The notes: generated by a model from the letters alone, not told the origin. A stretch of DNA of 64,000 nucleotides from Oscillospiraceae bacterium (GCA_015065765.1 SVPP01000003.1:1-64000); one strand, 5' to 3'. Positions 53,729-63,900 are shown, counted from the first letter of the stretch. Translations and numbers: made by a program.

Positions 53729-55906
53729 ATGTTCGAAGAATTCAGAAGATTTGAAACAGAAATCGCAGGCAGACCTTTTGTTGTTGAAACAGGTAAAATG
53801 GCTCAGCTTGCAGGTGGCTCAGTTCTTGTGCGTTACGGCGAAACAGACGTTCTCTGTACAGTTACAATGGCTCCCAAGCCCAGAGAAGGCGTAGATTTCT
53901 TCCCTCTCTCAGTTGACTTTGAAGAAAAGCTCTATTCAGTAGGTAAAATCCCCGGCTCTTTCCAGAGAAGAGAAGGTAAAGCAAGCGAAAAAGCTACTCT
54001 TGCTTCCCGTGTTATCGACAGACCTATCCGTCCTCTTTTCCCTAAAGATATGAGAAACGATGTAGGTGTTGTTGCAACAGTTATGTCAGTTGACCCCGAT
54101 TGCTCACCTGAAATCACAGCTATGCTCGGTGTTTCAATCGCGATTTCAATTTCAGAAATCCCCTGGGACGGCCCTATCGCAGGTTGCGTAGTAGGTCTTG
54201 TTGACGGCAAGTTCGTTATCAACCCCACAGCAGAGGAAAAAGAAAAATCAGAAATGTACGTTACAGTTGCTTCTACAGCAGACCTTGTTGCAATGATCGA
54301 AGCTGCAGGTAACGAAATTCCCAATGATACAATGTTCGACGGTATCATGTTTGCTCATCAGGAAAACCAGAAGGTTGTTGAATTTATCAACAACATCAAA
54401 GCTGAAATCGGTAAAGAAAAAGTAGATTTCCCCTCAAACGATCCTTCAGAAGAAATGTACAATGCAATCAAAGATTTTGCAATTGAAGACGTTAAGGTTG
54501 CTCTTGACACAGATGACAAACGTATCCGTGACGAAAGACTCAAACCCATCTATGATGCAGTTCACGAAAAATTTGATGAAGTTTATCCCGAAGAAATCGC
54601 AAAAATTGACGATTGCCTTTACAAACTTCAGAAATATATCGTAAGACGTTGGCTCCTTGATGAAGGCAAACGTGTTGACGGCAGAGGCATTGACGAAATC
54701 AGACCTCTTGCAGCAGAAGTTGACCTTATCGACAGAGTTCACGGTTCAGGTATGTTCACAAGAGGACAGACTCAGGTTCTTACAATCACAACTCTCGGAC
54801 CTGTAAGTGATGCACAGCTTCTCGACGGCATTGACGGCGAAGACAGCAAGAGATATATGCACCACTACAACTTCCCCTCATACTCAGTTGGTGAAACAAA
54901 GCCCTCAAGAGGCCCCGGCAGACGTGAAATCGGTCACGGTGCACTTGCTGAAAAAGCACTTGTTCCCGTTATCCCCTCAGTTGAAGAGTTCCCCTATGCT
55001 ATCCGTCTTGTTTCAGAAGTTCTCTCATCAAACGGTTCAACATCACAGGGCTCAATCTGCGGTTCAACTCTTTCACTTATGGCGGCAGGTGTTCCCATCA
55101 AGGCTCCCGTTGCAGGTATTTCATGCGGTCTCGTTACAGAAGGCGACCGTTTCATGACAATGGTTGACATTCAGGGACTTGAAGACTTCTTCGGCGATAT
55201 GGACTTCAAGGTTGCAGGTACTCACAAGGGTATCACAGCAATCCAGATGGACCTTAAGGTTCACGGTCTTACTCCCGAAATTATTAAAGAAGCACTTGAG
55301 AAGACATACAAAGCTCGTCTCTATATCCTTGATGATATTATGCTTCCCTGTATCGGTGAACCCAGAAAAGAGCTTTCAAAATATGCTCCCAAAATGCTCA
55401 CAACAAAAATCCCCGTTGACAAGATTGCAGAAGTTATCGGTAAACAGGGTAAAGTTATTCAGAAGATCTGTGCTGAATGCAACTGTAAGGTTGACGTTGA
55501 AGAAGACGGTACAATCTTCATTTCAGCAATTGATATTGACGATGCAAGACGTGCTCTTTCAATTGTTGAAACAATTGGTAATGACCCTGAAATCGGTGCA
55601 ATCTACAACGGTATCGTAACAAGAATCATGGACTTCGGTGCATTTGTTGAAATTGCTCCCGGTAAAGAAGGTCTTGTACACGTGAGCCACCTCGACGTTA
55701 AGAGAACAGAAAAGGTTGAAGACGTTGTAAACGTAGGCGATACAGTTATCGTTAAGGTTCGTGAAATTGACGAGCAGGGCAGACTTAATCTCTCCAGAAG
55801 AGAAGCTCTCATTGAAGTTGAAGGTCTTGTTCCCGAAAACGAAATCTCAGATGCTCCCCGTCGTCCCAAAAAGGACTTCCGCAGAGACAATAAGAGAAGA
55901 AACTAA
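53729..55906 (+). CDS. pnp: Polyribonucleotide nucleotidyltransferase (PNPase)
   Basis: A 725-residue enzyme. Two RNase PH-like core domains (first LAGGSVLVRYGETDVLCTVT; second MFTRGQTQVLTITTLGPVSD, and FPSYSVGETKPSRGPGRREIG) are separated by a helical linker. A KH domain follows at about 555-615 (VIGKQGKVIQKICAE) and an S1 domain at about 620-695 (GIVTRIMDFGAFVEIAPGKEGLVH). The tail is basic (RRPKKDFRRDNKRRN). It degrades RNA 3' to 5' by phosphorolysis. AAAGGATG precedes the ATG. Very strong codon bias indicates high expression. Confidence 0.98.
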   Translation: MFEEFRRFETEIAGRPFVVETGKMAQLAGGSVLVRYGETDVLCTVTMAPKPREGVDFFPLSVDFEEKLYSVGKIPGSFQRREGKASEKATLASRVIDRPIRPLFPKDMRNDVGVVATVMSVDPDCSPEITAMLGVSIAISISEIPWDGPIAGCVVGLVDGKFVINPTAEEKEKSEMYVTVASTADLVAMIEAAGNEIPNDTMFDGIMFAHQENQKVVEFINNIKAEIGKEKVDFPSNDPSEEMYNAIKDFAIEDVKVALDTDDKRIRDERLKPIYDAVHEKFDEVYPEEIAKIDDCLYKLQKYIVRRWLLDEGKRVDGRGIDEIRPLAAEVDLIDRVHGSGMFTRGQTQVLTITTLGPVSDAQLLDGIDGEDSKRYMHHYNFPSYSVGETKPSRGPGRREIGHGALAEKALVPVIPSVEEFPYAIRLVSEVLSSNGSTSQGSICGSTLSLMAAGVPIKAPVAGISCGLVTEGDRFMTMVDIQGLEDFFGDMDFKVAGTHKGITAIQMDLKVHGLTPEIIKEALEKTYKARLYILDDIMLPCIGEPRKELSKYAPKMLTTKIPVDKIAEVIGKQGKVIQKICAECNCKVDVEEDGTIFISAIDIDDARRALSIVETIGNDPEIGAIYNGIVTRIMDFGAFVEIAPGKEGLVHVSHLDVKRTEKVEDVVNVGDTVIVKVREIDEQGRLNLSRREALIEVEGLVPENEISDAPRRPKKDFRRDNKRRN

Positions 55907-55929
55907 TTTAAAATCCTAAAATCTGAATG

Positions 55930-55966
55930 TAACCACCGATTTAAAGTCGGTGGTTATGTTGTTTTG
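55930..55966 (+). terminator. Terminator after pnp
   Basis: AACCACCGA and TCGGTGGTT form a 9-bp perfect stem around a 7-base loop, followed by the T-rich ATGTTGTTTT. It separates pnp from the ABC transporter genes. Confidence 0.8.
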
Positions 55967-56034
55967 TTGACAATGAACTTTGTGTATGTTATTATTTTGT
56001 GTAAGAAATTTTTTGCAAGTGATTGGAGAAAATT

Positions 56035-57858
56035 ATGAAAAAGGAGAAAAAAACGGGACACTTTGAAACATTGAAAAATGTTATTTATGCGGTTAAAGTG
56101 ATAAAACAATGTGCTCCGTGGTTTATCACTTTTCAGGTGCTTGCAATGATTGGCAACTGGTTTTTCACGGGCTTCATTCAGGAAATTCTTTTTCTGAGAA
56201 TGATTCTGAAAATCATTGAAGGTAGCGGCACGTACAAGGACTTTGTGTTTACTGTTGTAATGTTTGTGGCAGCAGGTGTTCTTTCCAAGTTTACAAACAA
56301 CTTTTTTGATTATCTTCTAAATGTAAGATCAAAGATTTTCTATAAAAATCTGAACAATAGGATTTTCGACAAAGCGAAAAAAGTTGACATAGAATGTTAT
56401 GAAAACCCTGAGTTTTTTGATACTTACAAGCGTGCAACGGAGATTCTTACAGAGCAGCATTACCTTCAGTTTGTTTTCAATTATACAAGCGTTTTCGCCG
56501 ATGCGCTTACGGGAATTTTTATCGCAGCTTATGTTATTTCCATTGACCCGAGAATTCTTTTCATTCTTCTTTTAGTAATTCCTATGCTCGTTTTTCAGGC
56601 TGTCAAAGGCAGTCTTGAAGTGAAAAAAGACAGAGAAATGACACTTCACAAAAGGTCAAAGGCTTATGTCAAGCGTATAATGTATCTTAAGGATTTTTCC
56701 AAGGATATGAGAACGTCCTCGGTTATTGAAATACTCCATGAACGCTATAAGCAGGCAGTGGCCCGTAATCGTGAAATTATAAAAAAATACGGCTACAAGG
56801 CAGCTCTTCTTGAAACTCTCACGGGATTTTTCGGCAAGGCTTTGCCTGTGGCACTGACGTATATTTATGCCACGTTCAGATATGCAGTGAAGAAAAATCT
56901 CGTCCTTGCAGATTTCTCTGTCATTATGACCGCAATGGATAACATCAAGGGAATTTTAAATGATATGGGCGCAGCAGTCACCCTGACAAGAAAGGAAGCG
57001 TTGTATTTCGGCAACCTCAGGTCTTTCCTTGAATATGAGTCAACTGTTGTCAGCGGAGATAAAGAAGCAGAGGAGCTTCAGTCTCTTGAATTTAAAAATG
57101 TTACTTTTACATATCCGGGTGCAAGTAAACCTACACTCAAAAACATAAATGTTGTTTTTGACAAAGGCGAAACTACTGCAATTGTAGGTCACAACGGTGC
57201 AGGTAAAACAACCTTTGTGAAGCTTCTGCTCAGATTTTACGACCCTGACGAGGGCGTGATTCTTTACAACGGTGTGGACCTGAAAGAATATGACCTTACA
57301 TCGCTCAGAAACAGATTTGCAACAGTTTTTCAGGATTATAAGGTTTTTGCACTCTCCGTTGCAGAAAATGTTCTCTGCAAAGAGGTGGAAACTGAAGAAG
57401 AAAATCTGAAGGTCAGTGAAGCACTGAAAAACAGCGGTGCAGACAGCTTTGTAAACCGATTGTATCAGAAGGAAAATACTGTAATTACCAGAGAGTTTGA
57501 CGAGAAAGGCACAGGTCTTTCAGGCGGTGAACAGCAGAAGGTAGCAGTGGCAAGAATGTTTGCGAAGGAATACGATTTCGCAATCCTCGATGAGCCTTCG
57601 TCAGCTCTTGATCCCGTTGCGGAATACAAAATGTACGAAAGTCTGATTTCAGGCACAAAGGACAAAACCGTTATCTACATTTCCCACAGACTTTCAAGTG
57701 CTGTTCTGTCCGATAAAATTTATGTTTTCGGAAACGGAACAGTTCAGGAAGAAGGTACCCACGAGGAGCTTATGGCGAAAAACGGAATTTACGCTGAAAT
57801 GTTTGAGCTTCAGGCATCAAGTTATAAAAACGATGGGGGGAGTGTGAGCGAAGAATGA
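56035..57858 (+). CDS. ABC exporter half-transporter 1 (permease-ATPase fusion)
   Basis: A 607-residue protein. A six-helix exporter-type membrane domain spans residues about 20-320, and an ATPase domain about 345-595. ATPase motifs are complete: Walker A GHNGAGKTTFVKL, signature LSGGEQQKVAVARMF, Walker B FAILDEPSSALDP with the catalytic Glu, and switch His in YISHRLSS. The start is ATG 56035, 6 bases after GGAG; an in-frame TTG lies upstream at 56023. The stop overlaps the start of the second half-transporter, so the two probably form a heterodimer. Substrate (drug, lipid or peptide) is unknown; no biosynthetic or peptide gene adjoins. Confidence 0.92.
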   Translation: MKKEKKTGHFETLKNVIYAVKVIKQCAPWFITFQVLAMIGNWFFTGFIQEILFLRMILKIIEGSGTYKDFVFTVVMFVAAGVLSKFTNNFFDYLLNVRSKIFYKNLNNRIFDKAKKVDIECYENPEFFDTYKRATEILTEQHYLQFVFNYTSVFADALTGIFIAAYVISIDPRILFILLLVIPMLVFQAVKGSLEVKKDREMTLHKRSKAYVKRIMYLKDFSKDMRTSSVIEILHERYKQAVARNREIIKKYGYKAALLETLTGFFGKALPVALTYIYATFRYAVKKNLVLADFSVIMTAMDNIKGILNDMGAAVTLTRKEALYFGNLRSFLEYESTVVSGDKEAEELQSLEFKNVTFTYPGASKPTLKNINVVFDKGETTAIVGHNGAGKTTFVKLLLRFYDPDEGVILYNGVDLKEYDLTSLRNRFATVFQDYKVFALSVAENVLCKEVETEEENLKVSEALKNSGADSFVNRLYQKENTVITREFDEKGTGLSGGEQQKVAVARMFAKEYDFAILDEPSSALDPVAEYKMYESLISGTKDKTVIYISHRLSSAVLSDKIYVFGNGTVQEEGTHEELMAKNGIYAEMFELQASSYKNDGGSVSEE

Positions 57859-59657
57859 AAGATAAAAATCTGAACAAAACAAAGTACAGCACTCTTTCAA
57901 ATGTGTTTTACATAATGAAAGTTATGTTCAAGCTTTCACCTATGCTTGTTACGGGCGAAATTTTAATGCACATTCTTTGTGAGCTTCCAAGCAGACTTGT
58001 TTCTGTTATCGGTCTTAAATTTGTTATTGATGAGGTTGCGAACGGGGGAGATACAAAGAAAATTATTCTTGGAATTTCTCTTATCCTCGGTGTTCTTATT
58101 TTTGGTGAAGTGGCAAATGCGCTTTTCTTTGAGCTTTTTGTTTACAGACAGAGGGAAAAGCTTGACCTTGGCTTGCAGTCCATGCTCTATAAAAAGGCAG
58201 CTACCATCGACCTTTCAAAATATGATGATCCCAAATATTATGCAGATTTTATCCTTGCTATTGAAAACTCCTCCGACAACATTCACAATATGCTGAGCTT
58301 AGTCAAGGGTTATATCGAGGAAATGATTTCCTTTGTTCTTATCGGCTCTCTTATTTTTACAATTGACCCATGGGCATTGCTGATTGTTCTCATCTTTTCT
58401 GTGGCTTTTATTCCTGTTGGCAGAAAAACGGGCAAAATTCTTGTGGAACGCAGAGAAAAACTGACAGAGGCTCACAGAGTTGGTGATTATTTTTCCAGAA
58501 TTTTTTATCTGCAGGAATATGCAGGTGAGATAAAAACAAGCGGTATAGCACCGCTTCTGCGTAAACGCTTTGAAAAAAGCGCAGATGAAATAATAAGAAA
58601 AGAAGGACACTATGTGAAAAAACTGAACAAGCTTCTCTTTGTTCAGGAAACATCAATTCATATCATCGGCTTCATGCTGGTTTTGTCACTTTATATCGGT
58701 TATCAGGTTCTTGTTACAAAAACAATCGGTGTGGGCGATTTTGTAGCAACTCTCAACGGCGCAGTGCAAATTGGCGGCGGCGTTCTGTATCTGACTGTTT
58801 ACAGTCTCAGAGGTTTTACAGAGCGTTCTCAGATGATTGACAAATGCCGTATATTCTTAGATGCGGAAAATGACATAACTGATGGCACACATGACGCCTC
58901 TTGCGGTGAGCCCGAAACGATTAAAGTTAAAAATGTTTCTTTCTCATATGAGGGCAGCCACAAGAAATCGCTTGACTCAATCAGCTTTGAAATCAAGCCT
59001 TATGAAAAGGTGGCACTTGTGGGTTACAACGGCGCAGGAAAAACTACGCTTACAAATCTGCTTTTGCGTCTTTATGATGTAAGTGACGGCTCGATTGAAA
59101 TAGGCTCAAGAGATATCAGGAAAGAAACTGTTTTCTCTCACAGAAATCGATTTGCGGCAGTTTTTCAGGATTTTCAGATTTTTTCTGCAACCGTAGGAGA
59201 AAATGTTGCTCTCTCAAAAGAATATGACGAGGAAAGAGTGTGGGAAGCGCTGGAAAAAGCAGGCTTTAAAAAGCATCTTCCTGACGGACTTGAAACCATG
59301 CTTCTGAGAGAATTCGACGATAACGGAATGATGCTTTCAGGCGGTGAGCAGCAGAAAATTGCAATAGCAAGGGCTTTTTACAAAAAGTGTCCCTACGTTA
59401 TTCTTGATGAGCCTTCGGCAAACCTTGACCCTGTTTCTGAATATGAACTCAATCATGCAATGATAACAGGTGCAGAGGACAAAACAGTTATCTTTATTTC
59501 TCACAGGCTTTCAACTACAGTCAGTGCAGATAAAATTTTCATGATGGAAAAAGGAAAAATCATCGAGAGCGGAAACCACAATGAGCTTATGGCTCTTGGG
59601 GGAAAATACGCCGAGATGTTTGAACTTCAGGCTGAAAAATATAATACCGGAAATTAA
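57855..59657 (+). CDS. ABC exporter half-transporter 2 (permease-ATPase fusion)
   Basis: A 600-residue partner of the preceding protein with the same layout. Walker A is GYNGAGKTTLTNLL, signature LSGGEQQKIAIARAF, Walker B YVILDEPSANLDP, switch His in FISHRLSTT. Both partners keep the catalytic Glu and a canonical signature, so neither ATP site looks degenerate, unlike many heterodimeric exporters. The ATG overlaps the stop of half-transporter 1 by four bases (ATGA), giving translational coupling. The membrane domains of the two differ clearly in sequence, so this is a diverged pair rather than a recent duplication. Confidence 0.92.
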   Translation: MKDKNLNKTKYSTLSNVFYIMKVMFKLSPMLVTGEILMHILCELPSRLVSVIGLKFVIDEVANGGDTKKIILGISLILGVLIFGEVANALFFELFVYRQREKLDLGLQSMLYKKAATIDLSKYDDPKYYADFILAIENSSDNIHNMLSLVKGYIEEMISFVLIGSLIFTIDPWALLIVLIFSVAFIPVGRKTGKILVERREKLTEAHRVGDYFSRIFYLQEYAGEIKTSGIAPLLRKRFEKSADEIIRKEGHYVKKLNKLLFVQETSIHIIGFMLVLSLYIGYQVLVTKTIGVGDFVATLNGAVQIGGGVLYLTVYSLRGFTERSQMIDKCRIFLDAENDITDGTHDASCGEPETIKVKNVSFSYEGSHKKSLDSISFEIKPYEKVALVGYNGAGKTTLTNLLLRLYDVSDGSIEIGSRDIRKETVFSHRNRFAAVFQDFQIFSATVGENVALSKEYDEERVWEALEKAGFKKHLPDGLETMLLREFDDNGMMLSGGEQQKIAIARAFYKKCPYVILDEPSANLDPVSEYELNHAMITGAEDKTVIFISHRLSTTVSADKIFMMEKGKIIESGNHNELMALGGKYAEMFELQAEKYNTGN

Positions 59658-59735
59658 AACCATAAATTATAATTTGTCGGTGACTTTATAATTAAATTTA
59701 ATCTATTGAAAATATACTTAAAAGGTGAAAATATT

Positions 59736-61397
59736 TTGAAAAACTTTTACTTAAAACCGAAACTTTTTTCGGTGATGAAAACATATTCTAAGGAGCAGTT
59801 CTTAAAGGATGTTATCGCAGGTATAATAGTTGCGATTATTGCCCTTCCTTTGTCAATTGCCCTTGCACTTGCATCAGGTGTTGAGCCTGCGTGCGGAGTT
59901 TACACTGCAATTGCAGCAGGCTTCGTTGTATCTTTCCTTGGTGGCAGCCGTGTGCAGATTGCAGGACCTACAGCCGCTTTTGCATCAATAGTCGCAGGTA
60001 TTGTTGCAACTCAGGGCATGGATGGTCTTTTTATTGCAACAATAATGGCAGGTATTATGCTCATTCTTATGGGCGTTTTTAAGCTTGGTTCACTTATCAA
60101 GTTTATTCCGAATACAATCACTGTCGGCTTTACTGCCGGTATTGCCGTAACAATCTTAATCGGACAGATTAAAGATTTCTTCGGTCTTACATATGCTGAG
60201 GGCGTGAAGCCTGTTGAGGCACTTGAGAAAATCGAAGCTAACATTGATGCTATTTCAACTTTCAGCTGGCAGTCTCTTTTAGTCGGCGCAGTATGTCTCG
60301 CGATTCTTATAATTTATCCGAAATTCGAGAAAAGAGTTCCGCCCTCACTGATTGCGGTTTTGGTCGGTGCTCTTATGGTGAAATTCATTCCCGGTCTTGA
60401 TGAAGGCGTTTTCACAATCGGTGAACTTTATACAATTCCTACAGGACTTCCGTCAGTTGACTTCGGTTCTATGGAAATCAGCTTTTCCAAGATTACCGAG
60501 CTTCTGCCTGATGCATTTACAATTGCAATTTTAGCCGCCATTGAGTCGCTTCTTTCATGCGTTGTTGCAGACAGTATGGTGAATTCAAAGCACAATTCAA
60601 ACATGGAGCTTGTAGCACAGGGTGCAGGTAATATCGCATCTGTCCTTTTCGGCGGTATTCCCGCAACAGGTGCTATTGCAAGAACTGCTGCAAATGCGAA
60701 GAATGGTGGCAGAACTCCTGTTTCAGGTATGGTTCACGCGGTTGTATTGCTTCTCGTTCTTCTTTTCCTCATGCCTTATGCAGAATTGATTCCCATGCCT
60801 ACGATTGCAGCGATTCTCTTTATGGTAGCTTATAATATGAGTGAATGGAAAAAGTTTGTACGCATTGTAAAAACCGCACCTAAAAGTGACACTATTGTTA
60901 TGGTGATTACGTTTGTGCTGACAATTGTTTTTGACCTTGTTATTGCAATTGAAGTGGGCATGATTCTTGCAGCCTTGCTTTTCATCAAACGTATGAGTGA
61001 AGAAACTGCGGTAAAAGGTTGGGAATATGTTGATGATGTAAATGACAAGGACAGCATTGACCTGAGAAAGGTGCCTGAACATGTCCGCGTTTATGAAGTC
61101 AGCGGTCCTCTCTTCTTCGGTGCGGCTGATAAAATTCTTGATATCCGCCTGAAGGACTATACTAAATGTCTGATTCTCAGAATGAGAAGTGTTCCTGCAA
61201 TTGATGCCACATCATTGCAGAGTCTTGAGCAGCTTCATAAAAAATGCAAAGAAAACGGTGTAACACTTATTCTGTCACACGTAAATACTCAGCCGCTTAA
61301 CGCTATGAAAAAATCAGGTTTGTTTGATAAAGTGGGCAGAAATAATTTCTGCAATCATATTGATGATGCTCTGAAAGCTGCATCTAAAATAAAATAA
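59736..61397 (+). CDS. SulP-family inorganic anion transporter with STAS domain
   Basis: A 553-residue transporter. The SulP membrane domain starts at YSKEQFLKDVIAGIIVAIIA and has the signature ALASGVEPACGVYTAIAAGF and GGSRVQIAGPTAAF. About twelve helices follow to residue about 410. A cytoplasmic STAS domain occupies about 440-550 (VRVYEVSGPLFFGAADKI, RMRSVPAIDATSLQSLEQL). Relatives carry sulfate, bicarbonate or other anions with H+ or Na+. The start is probably TTG 59736, with AAGGTG about 9 bases upstream; an in-frame TTG at 59706 has no good site. It is monocistronic, with a terminator after it. Confidence 0.92.
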   Translation: MKNFYLKPKLFSVMKTYSKEQFLKDVIAGIIVAIIALPLSIALALASGVEPACGVYTAIAAGFVVSFLGGSRVQIAGPTAAFASIVAGIVATQGMDGLFIATIMAGIMLILMGVFKLGSLIKFIPNTITVGFTAGIAVTILIGQIKDFFGLTYAEGVKPVEALEKIEANIDAISTFSWQSLLVGAVCLAILIIYPKFEKRVPPSLIAVLVGALMVKFIPGLDEGVFTIGELYTIPTGLPSVDFGSMEISFSKITELLPDAFTIAILAAIESLLSCVVADSMVNSKHNSNMELVAQGAGNIASVLFGGIPATGAIARTAANAKNGGRTPVSGMVHAVVLLLVLLFLMPYAELIPMPTIAAILFMVAYNMSEWKKFVRIVKTAPKSDTIVMVITFVLTIVFDLVIAIEVGMILAALLFIKRMSEETAVKGWEYVDDVNDKDSIDLRKVPEHVRVYEVSGPLFFGAADKILDIRLKDYTKCLILRMRSVPAIDATSLQSLEQLHKKCKENGVTLILSHVNTQPLNAMKKSGLFDKVGRNNFCNHIDDALKAASKIK

Positions 61398-61400
61398 TCA

Positions 61401-61427
61401 AAAAGTCCTCTTTTGAGGGCTTTTTTT
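61401..61427 (+). terminator. Terminator after the SulP gene
   Basis: AAAGTCCTC and GAGGGCTTT form a 9-bp stem with one G:T pair around a TTTT loop, followed by a run of seven T. Confidence 0.87.
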
Positions 61428-61502
61428 ATAGACAAAAAATCAAATTAGTGATACAATAAAAAGTAAGATTCTGATTGAGCAAAAGGCTGTGGAGTTTAAA
61501 AA

Positions 61503-62669
61503 ATGGCAACATTACTTTTGATTGTGATTTATATATCTTATATAGGTCTCGGAATACCTGATTCCCTGTTCGGTGCAGCATGGCCTGCAATTCATACCGA
61601 GTTTGATATTCCTGTTTCTTCAGCGGGGTATATTACAATGTTGGTTTCCGTCTGTACGGCTCTTTCAAGTGTTGTCAGTGCAAAGCTGGTGAATAGATTT
61701 TCCACAAAGTGGGTTGTTGCAGTCAGTACGGCATTTACTGCGGTTGCACTGCTCGGATTTTCTTTTTCATCCAATATTTATATACTTTGCCTTTTTGCAA
61801 TACCTTTGGGGTTTGGCGCAGGTGCAATTGATGCAACGCTCAACAACTATGTAGCTCTCAATTACAGTGCAACGCAGATGAATTTTCTTCACTGCTTCTA
61901 CGGGATAGGCGTATCGGTAAGTCCATACCTTATGTCTCTTGCTCTTCGCGGAAGCAACGAGTGGAGAATGGGTTATCGTGCGGTATTCTATATTCAATTC
62001 GCAATTATGGTGATTGCCTTTGTGTCTCTTCCCTTGTGGAATAAGGTAAAGGAAAACAAACCATCTGAGGATGATTTTACACCTGTAAGCCTGTCATACA
62101 GGCAGATGATAAAAATGCCGTCTGTGGTTATGGTCTGGCTCTGCTTTATGACATCCTGTGCAATTGAAAGTCTTTGCACAACATGGGGGAGCACTTTTCT
62201 CGTAAACACGAGGGGGCTTTCTGCTGATAAGGGAGCAGAGATGGTAACACTCTATTTTCTGGGACTGACTCTGGGGAGATTCTGTTCAGGTCTATTTGCC
62301 AGAAAGATAAGTCCATGGAATCTTATAAAAATCGGTGAATGTATAGTTTTTTTGTCAATCTTACTGATGATGCTTCCGTTACCTGCGTGTTTTGCAGGTG
62401 CTGCACTGTTCTTTACAGGCTTCGGAATCGGTCCTGTGTTCCCGAATTTCACTCATCTTACTCCGATAAATTTCGGCAGAGAAGTCTCTCAGTCTGTAAT
62501 CGGTTCACAGATGGCTACCACATACGTCAGTATAATGCTTACTCCTCCGCTTTTCGGACAGATAGTAAAGTGCTTTGGTACAGATGTTTTTCCCTACTTT
62601 GCAATGGCACTTTTTGTACTGCTTGTCCTTTCAACGGCAGGGCTTATAAAGTCTCTTAAGGCAAAATAA
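61503..62669 (+). CDS. Major facilitator superfamily transporter (FHS/TsgA-like)
   Basis: A 388-residue protein with about twelve membrane spans. The early helix GLGIPDSLFGAAWPAIHTEF, then AIPLGFGAGAIDATLNNYVALNY and FLHCFYGIGVSVSPYLM, are typical of the FucP/TsgA/YfkF-like group of MFS carriers. A loop 8-9 GRFCSGLFARKISPW matches the MFS repeat motif. The substrate could be a sugar or an exported drug; the sequence does not decide. GGAG lies 8 bases before the ATG. It lies on the same strand as the SulP gene but past its terminator, and 24 bases before the flavoprotein gene, so it may share a transcript with that one. Confidence 0.87.
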   Translation: MATLLLIVIYISYIGLGIPDSLFGAAWPAIHTEFDIPVSSAGYITMLVSVCTALSSVVSAKLVNRFSTKWVVAVSTAFTAVALLGFSFSSNIYILCLFAIPLGFGAGAIDATLNNYVALNYSATQMNFLHCFYGIGVSVSPYLMSLALRGSNEWRMGYRAVFYIQFAIMVIAFVSLPLWNKVKENKPSEDDFTPVSLSYRQMIKMPSVVMVWLCFMTSCAIESLCTTWGSTFLVNTRGLSADKGAEMVTLYFLGLTLGRFCSGLFARKISPWNLIKIGECIVFLSILLMMLPLPACFAGAALFFTGFGIGPVFPNFTHLTPINFGREVSQSVIGSQMATTYVSIMLTPPLFGQIVKCFGTDVFPYFAMALFVLLVLSTAGLIKSLKAK

Positions 62670-62693
62670 AAAATCTGACAAAGGAGGAAGAAA

Positions 62694-63896
62694 ATGTTCA
62701 GGGATGTTGCGATAATCGGCGGCGGAATGTCAGGGCTTGTGTCGGCAATAGAAGTTAAAAGAAACTATCCTGAAAAGTCTGTTGTGATTTTTGAAAAGCT
62801 TGAGAAAGTCGGCAAAAAAATTCTTGCAACAGGTAATGGTAGATGTAATCTTGACAATCTGACGGCAAATGAAAATGATTACAACAAACCCGGGTTTGTT
62901 TCTTTCGCTCTTCAAAAATTTTCTCCTCAGTCAAACCTTGATTTCTGGAAAAGCCTTGGACTTTTAACAGTTGCAGATAACGAGGGGAGAGTTTATCCGA
63001 GAAGCAATTCCGCATCAAGCGTTCTTGATGCACTTCGTTTTGAAGTTGAAAATCTCGGAATTGAAATAGTGTCTGAAAACATAGTTTCTCTGACAAAAGC
63101 AAAGATTTTTAAAATAAATAATAATCATGAAGCAAAGAATGTAATTGTATGTATGGGCGGATGTTCTTCACCTTCTCAGGGAAGCGACGGAAGCGGTTTT
63201 GGACTTCTCAAAAAACTGGGCCACAGAATAACCTCTCTCGCTCCGTCTCTTGTGCAGATTACAACCGATACACGTTTTACAAAATCTCTTAAGGGTGTTC
63301 GTGTCAGAGGTAAATTAACACTCAGAGAAAATGAAAAAATTATCGGTATATCGGAAGGTGAAATTCTTTTTGCGGATTACGGGCTTTCAGGTATCGCCAC
63401 CATGGATTTGTCAAGATTTCTTGCAAAGGTTCAGAATGTTAAGAACACAAAAATTTATCTTGACATGGCAAATGACATGACGGAAAAAGAAATTATTTCT
63501 TATCTTTCTGAAAGGCAAAAATTAAATCCGTCTCTTGAATGTGAAAATCTGCTTACAGGAATTCTGCCGAAAGCCATGGGAAAAGTTTTGCTTAAAAAAT
63601 GTAATGTTTTCCTTGGCGAAAAGGTGAAGAATCTCAGTGATAAAGATTTTGAAAATGTTGCAAAAAATATGAAATCCTTTGAATTTTGTGTCACGGGCAC
63701 AAAAGGCTTTGAATTTTCTCAGGTCACATCAGGCGGTGTCAGTCTTGAAGATGTGAACAGGGAAACATTAATGTCGAAAAAGGTAGAAGGACTTTATCTC
63801 TGCGGTGAAATTTTGGATGTAGATTCACGTTGTGGCGGCTTCAATCTTCATTGGGCTGTAAGCTCGGCAAGACTTGCTGCAGAATTGAAAGGATAA
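62694..63896 (+). CDS. BaiN/HI0933-family FAD-dependent oxidoreductase
   Basis: A 400-residue flavoprotein. The FAD-binding Rossmann motif is at the N-terminus (VAIIGGGMSGLVSAIE), followed by the family signature VGKKILATGNGRCNLDN. Mid-protein IVCMGGCSSPSQGSDGSGFGLLKKLGH and the C-terminal GGFNLHWAVSSARLAAEL are also diagnostic. Family members include BaiN, proposed in bile-acid 7-dehydroxylation, and the YhiN group of unknown role. A bile-acid role is not implied, as no other bai gene is here. AAAGGAGG precedes the ATG. The following gene, 4 bases on, is a second flavoprotein, a pairing common in Clostridia. Confidence 0.9.
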   Translation: MFRDVAIIGGGMSGLVSAIEVKRNYPEKSVVIFEKLEKVGKKILATGNGRCNLDNLTANENDYNKPGFVSFALQKFSPQSNLDFWKSLGLLTVADNEGRVYPRSNSASSVLDALRFEVENLGIEIVSENIVSLTKAKIFKINNNHEAKNVIVCMGGCSSPSQGSDGSGFGLLKKLGHRITSLAPSLVQITTDTRFTKSLKGVRVRGKLTLRENEKIIGISEGEILFADYGLSGIATMDLSRFLAKVQNVKNTKIYLDMANDMTEKEIISYLSERQKLNPSLECENLLTGILPKAMGKVLLKKCNVFLGEKVKNLSDKDFENVAKNMKSFEFCVTGTKGFEFSQVTSGGVSLEDVNRETLMSKKVEGLYLCGEILDVDSRCGGFNLHWAVSSARLAAELKG

Positions 63897-63900
63897 AACA

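Noticed and set aside
62694-63896. Bile-acid 7-dehydroxylation (bai) locus suggested by the BaiN-like gene
   Set aside because: The family is widespread and no other bai gene is in the window.
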